From assembly GCA_026873275.1 (NCBI GenBank), contig JANTUC010000004.1, forward strand, positions 1,054,001-1,118,000: a DNA stretch of 64,000 bases, given 5' to 3'. The position numbers and the translations under genes were made by a program. The notes under the pieces were generated by a model that saw only the letters and a program-made list of their open reading frames with translations, was not told the origin of the DNA and made no database searches. Positions 35,741-47,078 of the stretch are shown piece by piece; positions within the stretch are counted from its first letter, which is position 1; every line of letters starts with the position of its first letter. Source of the stretch: Pseudopithomyces maydicus. Taxonomy: Eukaryota; Ascomycota; Dothideomycetes; Pleosporales; Didymosphaeriaceae.

Positions 35741-37169
35741 CTACAACACGACGCTCCTCCTACTCTTATAGAGACACATTGACACTGTTCAATCGTACCA
35801 TCACAACCCCACCCCACCATGCACCCCACCTGCACAGTTCAACGACCCCATGCCCCATCGACTTGCATCATGCCCATCGCAGCATGCTCGCCCACGCTGA
35901 TTTGGTCACCCAAGATTTCCTAACCCGACTTGGTCATCCACCCGACTTCGCAGGATTGATCCACTCCCTGGGTAGGATTCGTAGCGCATCCTACACGAGC
36001 ACGCTGGCAGCATGGAAGATCGAGGATGGGGAATGGAACGGTTAGGCGTGCAGCTGCAGAGGGAGAGGATCGAGTGGCTTATTGGCAATGCTTGGGGCCT
36101 GTCGGTGGTGCGTGGATCGGTGGGAGGAAACGGTAGCGAGATGGCGCAGGATTATATTAATACAAGGGATGCTCGTGATCTGAGACAATGAAATTTTGTA
36201 CTGCGGGAAAATGGACATTGATTTTCCCCCCAGCTATCAACATAGAGGCCAAAAACTAGGGGGGAATGAAATGTGCGGTTATGAGTTCAACCGCTGGGAT
36301 GGTTCATATAGTTCGGTTAACTACGATAGTAAATCGAGTCACCAGTTGAGCTGATCGAAGACAATACTGAATTAGCCAAAAGACCGATGCGACATCACAG
36401 GAATGCGCAGAAGATTCACAAACAACAAAGATGAAATGGTACACTATTTATTATGCCTACAACGATCTTGTTGTTATCTAAACTACGCCTTCTCCGTTGT
36501 CTACTTGGGCGAGTTACAAGTCATGCAATCAACTCTTAGAAGCATCTTCTTTTGCTCTCCAGTGTAAATAGACACCGAGTACTTGCTTCTAGATAGTTCA
36601 AATGGTGATACGAATACCTGTGCGTTTCTTGCATTTGGTTCATCTCTTTCGAGACTATCCAGGAGACACCGCGAGGAGGCGCAAGAATCCGACTTCTATC
36701 TCCCGTCCACCTCTTGCTACCGCCGGCTCGCAAGCCGCGACCCATTTCGCCCAAAGCACGAATTGTCGAAGGTCCGGACCACCATCCCACTTACACCAAC
36801 CGATCCCTTTGCGTACCCCAAATCGAGTGCCTCAGCCTGAACCTCCGCTCTCATGTCCATGCACGAACCGGTCTCCGAATAACGATCTCCGATCACAGTG
36901 TCGGTGTCTGTATATTCGGAGCTGGGTTCGCAAGTAAAAAGTTTCGATAAAAATCGGGCGTAAAAAAGACATCTGGAGCTCAGAAAGCATCGCAGACGGT
37001 TCCTTGAGTAGGAACAAATGGGACCAGGTGACACGGCCACACGGCCATGGCTGGTTGCGCAGGACGTCGAAGACGTCTCCCAGACAGCGGTCGAAACCGA
37101 GGGCGCCTGCATCGAATCCAGAACTTAGGATAGCTGATGCAGTTGCGAGGGTACGTAGAGAGCAAAAGT

Positions 37170-37997
37170 GCCAAGGACCTTGCGGCCTGTCAGAAGACGC
37201 AAATGCTGCAGCAATTGCGTTTCAATGTCGATAGGCATCTTCCTCTGGGGGCCTATTCCACATGGAAATGTGTCGTTGGCTTCCAGCGACGGGGGTAAAA
37301 CCCCTGCTCTAACGGCCTTCGCAATGAAAAATCTCAAAAAAATTCAACAATGAATCTTCCGACGGTTTTCCATCTTGAATCTTGCTGATGCAAAAAAATG
37401 GTGGCAAAAAAAGCGGGGGTTTGCGTGTACACAAAGGTAACACAGTTCAGGATCAGCTGGGAGAGGGGGCGACGCACTCCAAGGCAATCGACTTATCCTT
37501 ACACCAACCGACAAAAAAAAGCCAACAGGTCTGCTCATGCAGCGTCGTAATCGGTCAAATTTCCCCTCAAGACACTGTGACCAACCCTGACATTGGTACA
37601 TATGCTTTCGGGCCAGGTTTTCCTCCAGAAACCGGAGGAGGGACACATGGTTGCGTACCCTGTACGTCAACATAGTACCCAGCTGCGATTATGCAAAAAC
37701 AGACACCTGTTTGAGCACAAACACAGTAGTTGCGACTGTGCAAGAACAGAACACCTGTTCGAGCACGACCGCTTGCCTCTCTGATGCACGAACAATACAC
37801 ATGTTCATGCACCCGAGACGGTCCCCGTACATGTACGGTTCGCGTGTACGCGTGCGACGCGACGAGTCGCGGAGTCACGCGTGTAACGGTAAAAGGAGGT
37901 TCTCAGAGTGCGTCTGAAGCGTGATTGCCAGGGACCTTGCGGCCTGTCACGACTATAAAAGTCGCATTTCTGTTGGCATCTTTCGCTGGATCTAGGT
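37170..37997. repeat. diverged direct repeat pair
   Basis: The segments starting at 37170 (gccaaggaccttgcggcct) and 37927 (gccagggaccttgcggcct) share a near-identical 22-bp core. Weaker similarity follows over about 70 bp, including ggcatctt...ctgg. They are in the same orientation, 757 bp apart. They could be remnants of terminal repeats or of a local duplication. Confidence 0.5.
37692..37815. repeat. degenerate 46/47-bp tandem repeat
   Basis: Units begin at 37692 (tgcaaaaacagacacctgtt), 37739 (tgcaagaacagaacacctgt) and 37785 (tgcacgaacaatacacatgt). Each runs on to a gagcac or atgcac element, and the third unit is partial. Confidence 0.6.
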
Positions 37998-39369
37998 TCA
38001 AAAAGATTCCCATGCGGCTGGCCTCCCGGACAGAAGGGCAGCGACAGGGCTCAATTTGTCTGAGATGCGGCGGCGGAGGTTACCCTCATCTTCAGACGGT
38101 CTGTCCTACCAGGTCTTCGGGGTCGGCATCGCTCGGAAGGGGGCTCGGGGGACGGCGGGTGTAAGGGGCGGGATTCGTGCTTCGACGGTGGTGGTGGAAG
38201 AGAAGGGGGTTACGGACCGGGAGGGCGGGGATTTATAGGGTGGCTAGATGGTTGAGCTAGACCCGGTACGGCGACCACCAGCGTATCACGTTGACGTGGA
38301 TGTGGGGCTTGAGGAAACCCAACACGGGGTAGGCTGCCATTGCCAGCTCACTGTAGTCGAGGTCACGCGGCATGTGCGGGTCGTGGTTGAACAAGCAGAT
38401 GGAGAATCAGGTCTGGATCTGATTCATGTTGTTTTGAATGCCATGGAATGTCGCCAGTGTGGACAGCTGATATTGCTACGCCTGCCCAGGAGAACCGCTC
38501 CGTAGCAATTCACACCACCCCGCCGGACTCAACGTGTGCCCTTGTCCAAACTCCAACCCTGAATTTCTATCGTGTACAAGCACATTACTAGTATCCAACT
38601 TTCGTCTGATAGAGCAATTGGTATGGAGTGCTGAATTCCCCAAGTCGAACGGACTGTGCACCATCACCGCACCCATGCGCTTTGAGAAAATCATACAGAC
38701 CGAGTCGACATTTTGACGACTACTCCGCAGCATCTCTGTTGTCGACGAACGAGCCCCCTAACGATTCGTACGCGAAGACTGAGGGCCCAAGTGCACCTAA
38801 CCCTGTCCGGCGTGGCTTCCGAGGTGGCCCAGTTGCATGTCCGTGTGCGCCGTGTTCGCTGGCTTATGGGTGAACACTGCATGCGACGCGTGCGTGTGTA
38901 CATAGATGAATCCTCGAGCATAGACTTTGGGTCGTGACATGAATGGGTAGCATGTGGAGAAGCATGTCAGGTGCAACGAAAGCGTCGAGCTTGAACTGAG
39001 ACACGCAACGAATGGGGATGTCCGGAATGGCAGCGATGTCATTGGCCCAAGGTCTGTGCCGAGGTTTACGGGCTGGCTCCGCCATGCAACCAGCATCCTT
39101 TCATAAGGTGGATCGTAGAATGCCGCGGTTCCCTCTCCAGACTTCTCCAGACTCTCCAGACTCCCCGACTTTCGCTTCCATTTCTGGGCCCAGCTGAACT
39201 CCAGACTGAACACGAAGGCTGCCCCGTATTGGCCACGACAGGTATGTCATCGGAACCATCGGACACGCCGACTGCTAACATGTGAGCAGCTTCTTGGAGC
39301 TCGAGTCTGATCCCGCTTTCTCTGTGCAACCGTTTCCGTGCCACCATACTGTAGGACCACGAGGTTGCC

Positions 39370-41707
39370 ATGTTCGGAACATCGGATCCTCAGCTACAGC
39401 GCGTGCAGGAGCTTGCCGCTCCACCGCCCAAGGGCCAGCCGTACGGCATTCCCCTTCCTGGGTCTGCGACCAAGGAGCGTAGTGCTGTGTATCGGCACTG
39501 GAAGTTCACAGACAAGCCGTTACTGGAGACACTGGTTCCCGAGGTATGTACTTCTAGTCGAATCCCTGGGCACGGTGCTAACACAATACTCTCACAGATC
39601 ACAACCGCCGATGCAGCTTTCGAGGCAGCCGGTACGTAATCATCGAAATCACGCGCTGCTGTTCTTCGCTGACTTTGACTGCTACAGCCGCAAGATACCC
39701 GAAAAACAGGTGCCTGGGCCACCGTCCGTACGATCCAGCCACCAAGACCTTTGGGTCCTATGTATGGCAGAACTACGAGACTGTCCAGAAGCGGAGGAAG
39801 AACTTTGGTGCGGGTCTGGTGCACCTGCATAGGCAGGCAGGCGTGACCGAGGAGAACTATGGCGTTGGGCTGTGGTGCCAAAATAGGCCTGAGTGGCAGA
39901 TCACCGGTATGTGGGAAGGACCACCTGCCAGACAAGACAGACCATGCTGACCTGGTAGATCTCGGGTGCATGTCGCAACGCCTCTTCACGGTTTCATTAT
40001 ACGACACCCTTGGTCCCGATACCACTGAATACATCATCAACCACTCTGGCTTGAACTGCGTTGTCACCTCGCTAAATCATGTAGTCGCTCTGCTGAAGCT
40101 GAAGCCACGCCTACCCACTCTCAAGCTCATTATCGTGCTGGAGCCGCTATCTGCTGGTGAGCAACAGGGGTCGTCTAAGGGTGACCTGCTTGATGCTATG
40201 GCGAGCGACCTTGGCGTGACCATCCATTACATCGAAGATGTAGAAGCCTTGGGCGAGAAGCAGCCGCTTCCCTACAACCCTCCCTCCCCTGATGACATCG
40301 TCACCATCAACTACACTTCGGGCACCACAGGAGACCCCAAGGGCGTGGTACTGACGCATCGGGCTGCCTATGCTGCCTGCATCTCCTCCATGATCATGCT
40401 TGGTGGTAGCAACGACGGTGTATATGCGTCTTTCCTTCCTCTCGCCCACATTTACCAGCGTTTGGGTGAGCACAGTGCTTTGGGCTCTGGATCTTGCATT
40501 GGTTATTTCCACGGTAATATTGCAGAGTTGGTTGATGACCTGAAGGCCTTGAGACCAACTCTCGTTCCCGGCGTGCCAAGATTGTACAATAGGTTTGGGT
40601 CGGCCATCAAGGATGCGACTGTACAGCAGACCGGCGTCAAGGGTGCTTTGTCAAGGCATGTGGTATCGAAGAAACTCGCTGCCATCAACGACAAGCACAA
40701 CGCAACCAACACCCATCTTCTCTACGACCGAATTTGGTCGAACAAGGTTTCTGCTGGTATCGGTCTTGACAGAGTCAAGACCATGGTCAGCGGCTCCGCA
40801 CCTATTGACCCATCTCTCCTCCAGTTCCTTCGTATTGTATTCAGCACCAACTTCGCTCAGGGCTATGGTCTCACTGAAACTTACGCCATCGGGCTCGTGC
40901 AGACAGCGGGTGACTTTACGGCTGGTACATGTGGCGGTCCTATTCCTGGTGCTGAGCTGTGCCTGCTCGATGTTCCGGACATGGAATACTTCTCTACCGA
41001 CAAGCCGTACCCACGTGGCGAACTGCTCATGCGCTGCACCAGCCAGTTCCGCGAGTACTTCCGTAACCCTGAAGAGACAGCCAAGGCAGTTGATGCGGAC
41101 GGCTGGTTCCACACTGGTGACATTTGCTCGGTCGACGAACTTGGTCGCTTCAAGATTATTGATCGCAGAAAGAATGTTCTTAAGCTTGCGCAGGGCGAGT
41201 ACATCAGCCCAGAGCGCATTGAGAACGTGTATCTTGCCAACTGCGGATGGATTGCTACCGCGTATGTGCATGGCGATAGCCACCAGGCGTTCCTTGTTGC
41301 CATCTTTGGTGTCGCACCCGATTTGTTCCCTGCGTTTGCAAGCAAGGTCCTGGGCGAAAAGATTGAGGTCGGAGACGTCGAAGCCCTCAAGGCGGCGCTC
41401 AAGAACAAGAAGGTGGAGAAGGCGGTGCTGAAGGAGTTGGACCGTGTGGGTAAAAAGAACAAGTTCAATAGCTACGAGAAGGTGAAGGCCGTGAGATTGT
41501 TCTTAGATCCCTTCACGGTAGATAACCAGCTCCTGACGCCAACGTAAGTCTTTCTGATAACCCAACGTGCAAGATCGAAGGCTGACATTACGTAGACTCA
41601 AGTTGAAGCGCCCGCAGACGGCCAAGGCATTCAGACAGCATCTTGACGACTGCTACGAGGAAGCGCTTGCCGAAGAAGCAAGTGGCAAAGCTAAGGCGAA
41701 GCTGTAG
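39370..41707 (+). CDS. long-chain acyl-CoA synthetase, probable peroxisomal
   Basis: Activates fatty acids to acyl-CoA using ATP. Exons are 39370-39543, 39598-39631, 39688-39906, 39959-41543 and 41596-41707, joining to 708 codons with phases agreeing (one exon is only 34 nt). Motifs: the P-loop-like TINYTSGTTGDPKGVVLTHR, the adenylation motif QGYGLTETYAIG, GWFHTGDICSVDELGRFKII and DRRKNVLKLAQGEYISPERI, typical of eukaryotic long-chain synthetases. No N-terminal membrane segment is obvious. The protein ends KAKAKL, and the tripeptide AKL fits the type 1 peroxisomal targeting signal, so a role in peroxisomal beta-oxidation is likely (Faa2-like in location). The start gives MFGTSDPQLQRVQEL. Confidence 0.93.
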
Positions 41708-42377
41708 TTGTGCGGACTGCATGATAGAATAGACGGGCGATACATGTACGCTCCTGACCCTGTACATACAGTAGAAAAGATATATCTGTTGTAAATTATA
41801 TGGTATTTTAGCTTCAGCTAAGCATAATATCTCGGTCCCTACACCTCCTTGTTTAGCACTAGCTAGGAGAATGTTTAATCACGGAAAGGATTTCTATGAC
41901 TCGATTGTCAATTTTGCCTCAACGCTTCTCTATAGAAATTTCTCAAGTGACTGGTCTTGGATTCCAATAGCCTCAGAGCTGCGGTATCTTTCTGCCTTTT
42001 TTTGTGCGTATTAAGATTGAAATTTAGAATCTACTTGATATGTACCTAGATGCGGTCCAATCAAGAATAGCAAGGATGGAGATCTCTGAATTAGTTCCTA
42101 TTCTGGACTCGCTGACCTAAAGTTTGTTCGATGACATGCCACCCAGCGACATGCCACCAAGCACCTAAAATCTCACGTTTAAGTATCCTACCTGTAGACC
42201 CTAGTCAGTCCCATTCCAAGTAATATAGGTAGTATTTGTTAGTTACTGCAGAATGACGTGGCCTATATAGATAGACGCCCTAGCATTATAATGCTCACGC
42301 ATGTGCACATCAACAGACCACCCACCGACCTGTATCTTCACACATTTCCAATCGAGATTGCCTGTTCGAAAACCACC
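41708..42377. other. intergenic region with TATA box
   Basis: 670 bp, AT-rich, no coding signal. It holds the acyl-CoA synthetase 3' UTR and the alcohol dehydrogenase promoter. A TATATA element at 42264-42269, beside gacgtgg, lies about 110 bp upstream of the ADH start. Confidence 0.5.
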
Positions 42378-43469
42378 ATGACTTCACCTCAGATACCAAA
42401 GACGATGCAAGCATGGCGGAAATCGTTTCCCTCCTCATCCCCCTTCCTAAAAGAGATACCTATTCCCATGCCTAAAGAGGATGAGGTACTTGTCAAGTTA
42501 CTAGCTATGGGCGTCTGCCACTCCGACTGCACGCTCCTCGAAATGCCCGAATCCATGTACGGCATGAAAGACGAGTATACGCTCGGGCACGAAGCATGTG
42601 GTGAGATCGTTGCCCTCGGATCCTCCGAGACCGACTACGCCACAGGCGATAAAGTCGCAATTCACATTATTCCCGGATGCAACGCAACGACCTGTCCCGA
42701 CTGCTCCCGGGGATTAAACCGCATATGCAGGACAGAGGGAGGCGGAAATTACGGACTCGGTATATCGGATGGGTTCTTTGCAGAGTATGTCGTGGTGAAA
42801 CACAGGGCGGTTGCGAAGATCCCGGATGGATTGGGGGTGGAGGAAGCAGCTGTGAGCGCGGACGCGGTATTGACGGCGTATCACGCTGTGCGATATACAG
42901 GCGCACCGGATGCAAATGATACAATAGTGATCCTTGGATTGGGCGGCGTGGGTATGAATGGGCTACAGACGGCGTTATACTTGGGTGTGCCGGCGAGTAA
43001 GATTTTGGTCGTGGACAAGAGGCAAGTCAGTCTGGATGGGGCTGTGAACCTTGGGATACCGAAGGAGCACACTTTCCTGGCTGGCGACGATGGTACAACC
43101 TCGCTTCAGCAGTATGTCACGGAGAAAGGCATTCATGTGGATATCGTGTTCGACTTTGCCGGTCATGAGCAGACTATGACTACCGCGCAGATGGTGGTAC
43201 GAAATGGCGGCACGATCGTGCTCGTGGGCTTGATGAGCCCGACAGTACCGCTAATACCTATTGTCGCAGTCGTGAAAGCATTGTCAGTCAAGACAGCGTA
43301 CAATGGTACGATGGATGCCTTTCGGGAGTGTCTTGAATTGATGTCTAAAGGAGTCTTGAAACCAAGGGTAGAAACGGGCTCGATAATGTCTCTACCGAGC
43401 GTCTTGAAAGATCTGAACGACGGAAAAATTCAAAACAGGATGGTGCTCTTGCCGAACTGGAGGGGGTGA
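42378..43469 (+). CDS. zinc-dependent alcohol dehydrogenase
   Basis: MDR-family NAD(P)-dependent dehydrogenase, 363 residues, single exon. Catalytic zinc ligands are visible in GVCHSDC and LGHEACGE. The structural-zinc cysteines are in CNATTCPDCSRGLNRIC, so both metal sites are kept. The nucleotide-binding motif is ILGLGGVGMNGLQTA, followed by VVDKRQ at the end of the second strand. The start at 42378 (MTSPQIPKTMQAWRK) is preferred over an in-frame ATG-like start 40 codons upstream, because it begins just before the usual MQAW motif of the family. Substrate unknown; similar enzymes reduce or oxidise primary, cinnamyl or secondary alcohols. Confidence 0.9.
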   Translation: MTSPQIPKTMQAWRKSFPSSSPFLKEIPIPMPKEDEVLVKLLAMGVCHSDCTLLEMPESMYGMKDEYTLGHEACGEIVALGSSETDYATGDKVAIHIIPGCNATTCPDCSRGLNRICRTEGGGNYGLGISDGFFAEYVVVKHRAVAKIPDGLGVEEAAVSADAVLTAYHAVRYTGAPDANDTIVILGLGGVGMNGLQTALYLGVPASKILVVDKRQVSLDGAVNLGIPKEHTFLAGDDGTTSLQQYVTEKGIHVDIVFDFAGHEQTMTTAQMVVRNGGTIVLVGLMSPTVPLIPIVAVVKALSVKTAYNGTMDAFRECLELMSKGVLKPRVETGSIMSLPSVLKDLNDGKIQNRMVLLPNWRG

Positions 43470-43736
43470 AGTTGATATTAGACTAGCTGTATCAAACTCG
43501 GATGTAATACGAATTTGTCCATTCAGCTTACCAGAAGAATCCATAAAAAAAGTGATGCAATGCAAGATTTCATAATGCCATTTGTGTTAACAAGAACTTA
43601 TGCTACCCTCCTCTTCTATACTTCTAACTTTTCATGTCATGTCCCTAGGTCCAACCACCTCTATTCAATTCCAACCAGTGAGATACTCGTTGCACATTCA
43701 TACAGAGCAGTGACCCACTAACCATGCCGTACAACA

Positions 43737-46547
43737 TCAGATATCATCAAGATCCGTAGCATCATCGTCGTTATTCTTCTTCCCATCGCCGTTCAAACGA
43801 TCCATGCGCACACTTTCGCCTCTCCTCCCGTTCTGCTGGTCCGCCATTCTCATAGCCTGGCGTCCTGTATCTGAAGACTCTAGGAATTCACGTAGTCGTT
43901 CCTTGCCAATGTCGACGGCCTGTGTGGATGCGGCGTTGGCCATACGAGCCATCGGACCCCACAGATTAAGTGTATAGGTTACATACGCGCCGATTGCGAG
44001 GAGGATGAGGAATAAGAAGTAAATCGGATTGCGGAGAACTTTGGTCCATGTCAGTAATGTTTACGAGAGGATATAAAAGTGCGCAAGACTCACCAGCTAC
44101 TATCTCGTTCCAGCCCAGTGCGAGGAGCAAGCCGTAGAAGTACAATGGTACCTGTGTCATACCGCCGATGGCACTACGCTTAGCTTCAACGTATACCCCG
44201 TCTGCAGTCTTCTTGAAACGGACAAGCAGATCTGCTTGCTTTGCGTCGCTAATCGTTGTCATTTCTTCTTCAAGGCTTTTGCCCTCGTCGTCATCCACGC
44301 CACCGATGGGGGCGAGATCTTCTTCGTCTGCAGGGGATACCGAAGCCGGAGCCTCGCCTATCCAGGCGTCAAGTGGAGGCGGAGCGGATGTTTTCGACAA
44401 TTTAAAGCGAGCCAACAGAGGTATTAACGTGATTGTTGACTCGCGCGCCTTGGTGTACAAGCCCTCAATGTCATCGGTCGGTCGCCATATCCGAGGCACC
44501 CCGTGCTCGTCGTAACGGAATTTGTCTTCGAAGTTCTCCCTAAGCTTCAACAGGATGTTGCCCTCCATGACTTCTTCGTCGATCTTCGCCCGAAGCACGC
44601 CCCACGACTTGCGGCGCAGCCTCCACAGGCCGACCTCGACTTCTTCGGGACTAGCATCGAAGCTCTGCGCTCGGTCGGTGAATCGCCTTTCTGCATCCTG
44701 GACAGTTTCAGTGAAGATAGTCCACACGCGATCCCAAAGGTCCTTCTCGGATGGAGGTCGTTCGCCATGCTCGGGCGCTCCAGACCCGCCTCGGCCGCTG
44801 CCCAGCTTGTTGAATTCCAGGCCAATTGACTCGTCCAAACGCGATCGAACCCATCTTTCCACCCGCGAGGCCAGGCGGCGCATCTCCTCCTTTCTTAAGC
44901 GACTAGAAACTTCATCTAATTCTTTCTTGAACAAATTCGTCTCTTGTTGGAAGGTACTCCACGATGCACCTTCGACGACAATAGCCTGAGCATCTACCTC
45001 AAACCTCTCTATGGCCGTCTTCTTTTCGCTGTCCACAATCTGTGCGAAGTCGTATGATGCGCCCTTCTTCTGCCCACTCTTAACAGCTCCACTTACGGCA
45101 TTGCTAAAAGCCTCAACGCCAGACTTGTGAGCAGCGCTGAGCTGCTTCTGGAACAGCGCCTTCAAACGCGTATCGACCTTGCTCTCAAGCTCGGCCTTCT
45201 TACGTTGGTAAACGCCCTTGTGGTATCGGCTGGCGTTGGTTTCAAAGTCCTTGAGAATTTTCGCTCGTGCGGTATTCATAGCAGCACCTAGATCAGGAAT
45301 GACGGATGGCTTTCCAGCGCGCGCGTCCTCTGCCTGCTTGTCTTCCAACGGCGCAATCTTCTCGTCGAATGCGACCAAGACTTCTCGCGAGATCTCGTCG
45401 CATCGGAATTGTGCGAGAAGTTCTTGTTGTGTAGGGAGGTCGAGATCCTTGTTGTTCACGATCTGATCCCACACACCCTCGGCGTAAGGAGCAAAGCCGT
45501 CAGCGGGGATCCTACGGTGGTATTGCGGTAGGAACACAGGCAGTGAGGATTCGTCGAGTAGGCCGCTCTTTTTGGGGTCATTATAGCCTTCGCGGAATCG
45601 GGTGCTCAGCTTCTGGACTTCCTGCTCGAACTTTTCCGGTTGTAGAATCTTGTGGGGCAACGCGACGAAGGCAAAGTCAAAGTAGTCTTCGATCCGGGAC
45701 TGGTCGAGGCCATTTGGCTTGGAGATTGTCGACCATAGCTTGTTCAGATCTTGGATCAATGTGTTCTGAAGATTGGCAAGGGGGTGGTGCCGAGATGGTC
45801 ACGGATGACGAAGAACAGGAGAGATCGCGGGCTGGTTCTGCAGGGCATTAGCAGGTTGCGGGGCACAGGGCGAGCATACGCACTTGCTGTCCTTGACAAA
45901 CAGCTGCAGGTTGACCTCAAAGACGGTCTTGAGCAGGCCCATGTTTGCACCCTGGTACAGACCAACCTGGTGCTCCCAGATGTTGACAATCAGTACCTCG
46001 CTCGTAGCCAGTGCGAACAGGGCGCTCTTGCGCTCGAAGTCCTGGTCTTCGCCGCGCTCACGGCCGTCGGTGCCCTCGACGTCCATAACGAGGATGTTGT
46101 CGGCCATGCCCCTTTCGCTGCCCTCACGCTTGTTCTTGCTCATCCAGATTCCTTTTGTGGTCTGGCGACGTTCCCGCTCGGACATGACGCCGAACTGGGT
46201 GCCGAAGAGGTAGTTCAGCAGGGTGGACTTGCCCGTGGACTGCGAGCCGAAGACGGAGATGAGATGGTAGTTGAAGCCGGCGGGGATGACCTTCTCGAGG
46301 GACAGATAGGTGCCCAGGTTCTGGCTGCATGGCGGTCAACGGGCGCCGTGTGCAGCAGCACGGCGGGTGCGGATACTCACTTGAACAGCTTGTCCTCGTC
46401 GATGACCTGGATGCCATGCTCGTACTCCTCGCGCGAGGCATCCTCGCCGACCGAGGCGAAGTGGGCGTTCATCATCAGGGAGGGCGCCGAGGGGTGTTTG
46501 ATGTTGCTGGGACGTCCATTGCCGTTGACCGTGAGGTTGTCGGCCAT
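43737..46547 (-). CDS. SEY1: ER membrane-fusion GTPase Sey1, apparent frameshift
   Basis: Dynamin-like GTPase of the atlastin/RHD3 class that fuses ER tubules. Exons are 46547-46381, 46324-45884, 45837-44094 and 44038-43737 (introns 56, 46 and 55 nt). The G1 motif FGSQSTGKSTLLNYLFG, switch regions (TTKGIWM), G3 VMDVEGTDGRERGED and G4-like FFVIRDHLGTTPL are present, then a long helical domain. Two hydrophobic segments near the C-terminus (PLYFYGLLLALGW; IYFLFLILLAIGAYVTY) form the membrane hairpin, before a charged tail ending DDDATDLDDI. The frame is lost just after GTTPL at a run of five G (plus strand 45780-45784) and resumes as NLQNTLIQDLNKLW. One added base makes 885 codons, the expected size. 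The start gives MADNLTVNGNGRPSN. Confidence 0.93.
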
Positions 46548-47078
46548 GGCTGCGGTTCAGGCCCTGGCACTCGCTGCGCGTGCTAAACAATAATTGGTGA
46601 GAGGTGGAGGGTGCGGCGGCCGTCAACGTCACCTGTCCGCCCGAGGGCCCCCAGCCGCCGTGGCCTGGATTCGCTGGGCCGTGCTCGCTTAGTCGTCGCA
46701 GGTGGTTGCTGCCGCCCCGGGGCGTGCTCATGACGGCGAGTCTGCATCACGCCGCAAGAGCAGCAAGTTTTGCGTCGGCACCTGGCCCGTCTCTGCAAAG
46801 CGCGGAGCGGCAACTTGGTCCAATTCTGTACGGCTGCCCGCACATGCAGCGAGCGCGTCGTCTTGACGGCAGAGGGACCGCCCAGTCCGCCACCCACGAC
46901 CGCGATTATGTACAATACAAGCAGACGAGCCCGAAGCCACCCATGTCTCCAGCCAGCCCCGCCCTGAACGCCTGCATGATGCCTCTAAGAATCTTGATGC
47001 CTCGTCCTGCCATTCCGCGTATGCATACAAACCCGCAACAGACCGTAACCCCAACGCCAGCAGCCGTCCAAGAAACCG
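46548..47078. other. intergenic region
   Basis: 530 bp between the SEY1 start and the stop of the Sly41-like transporter gene, both on the minus strand. No coding signal beyond GC-rich chance frames. Confidence 0.5.

Larger units (their letters stand above)
35741..39369. other. 3.6-kb gene-poor region with diverged repeats
   Basis: No gene supported; open frames are short, overlapping and featureless. The interval contains a diverged direct-repeat pair (37170-37246 and 37927-37997), a degenerate tandem array (37692-37815) and CpG-rich palindromic sequence at about 37825-37890. A short CTCCAGACT repeat at about 39140-39172 lies in the probable leader of the acyl-CoA synthetase gene. It may be decayed mobile-element sequence, but no transposase or terminal structure is visible. 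Confidence 0.5.

Noticed and set aside
45751..46593. 280-codon frame antisense to SEY1
   Set aside because: Overlaps the conserved GTPase exon on the opposite strand; no motifs.
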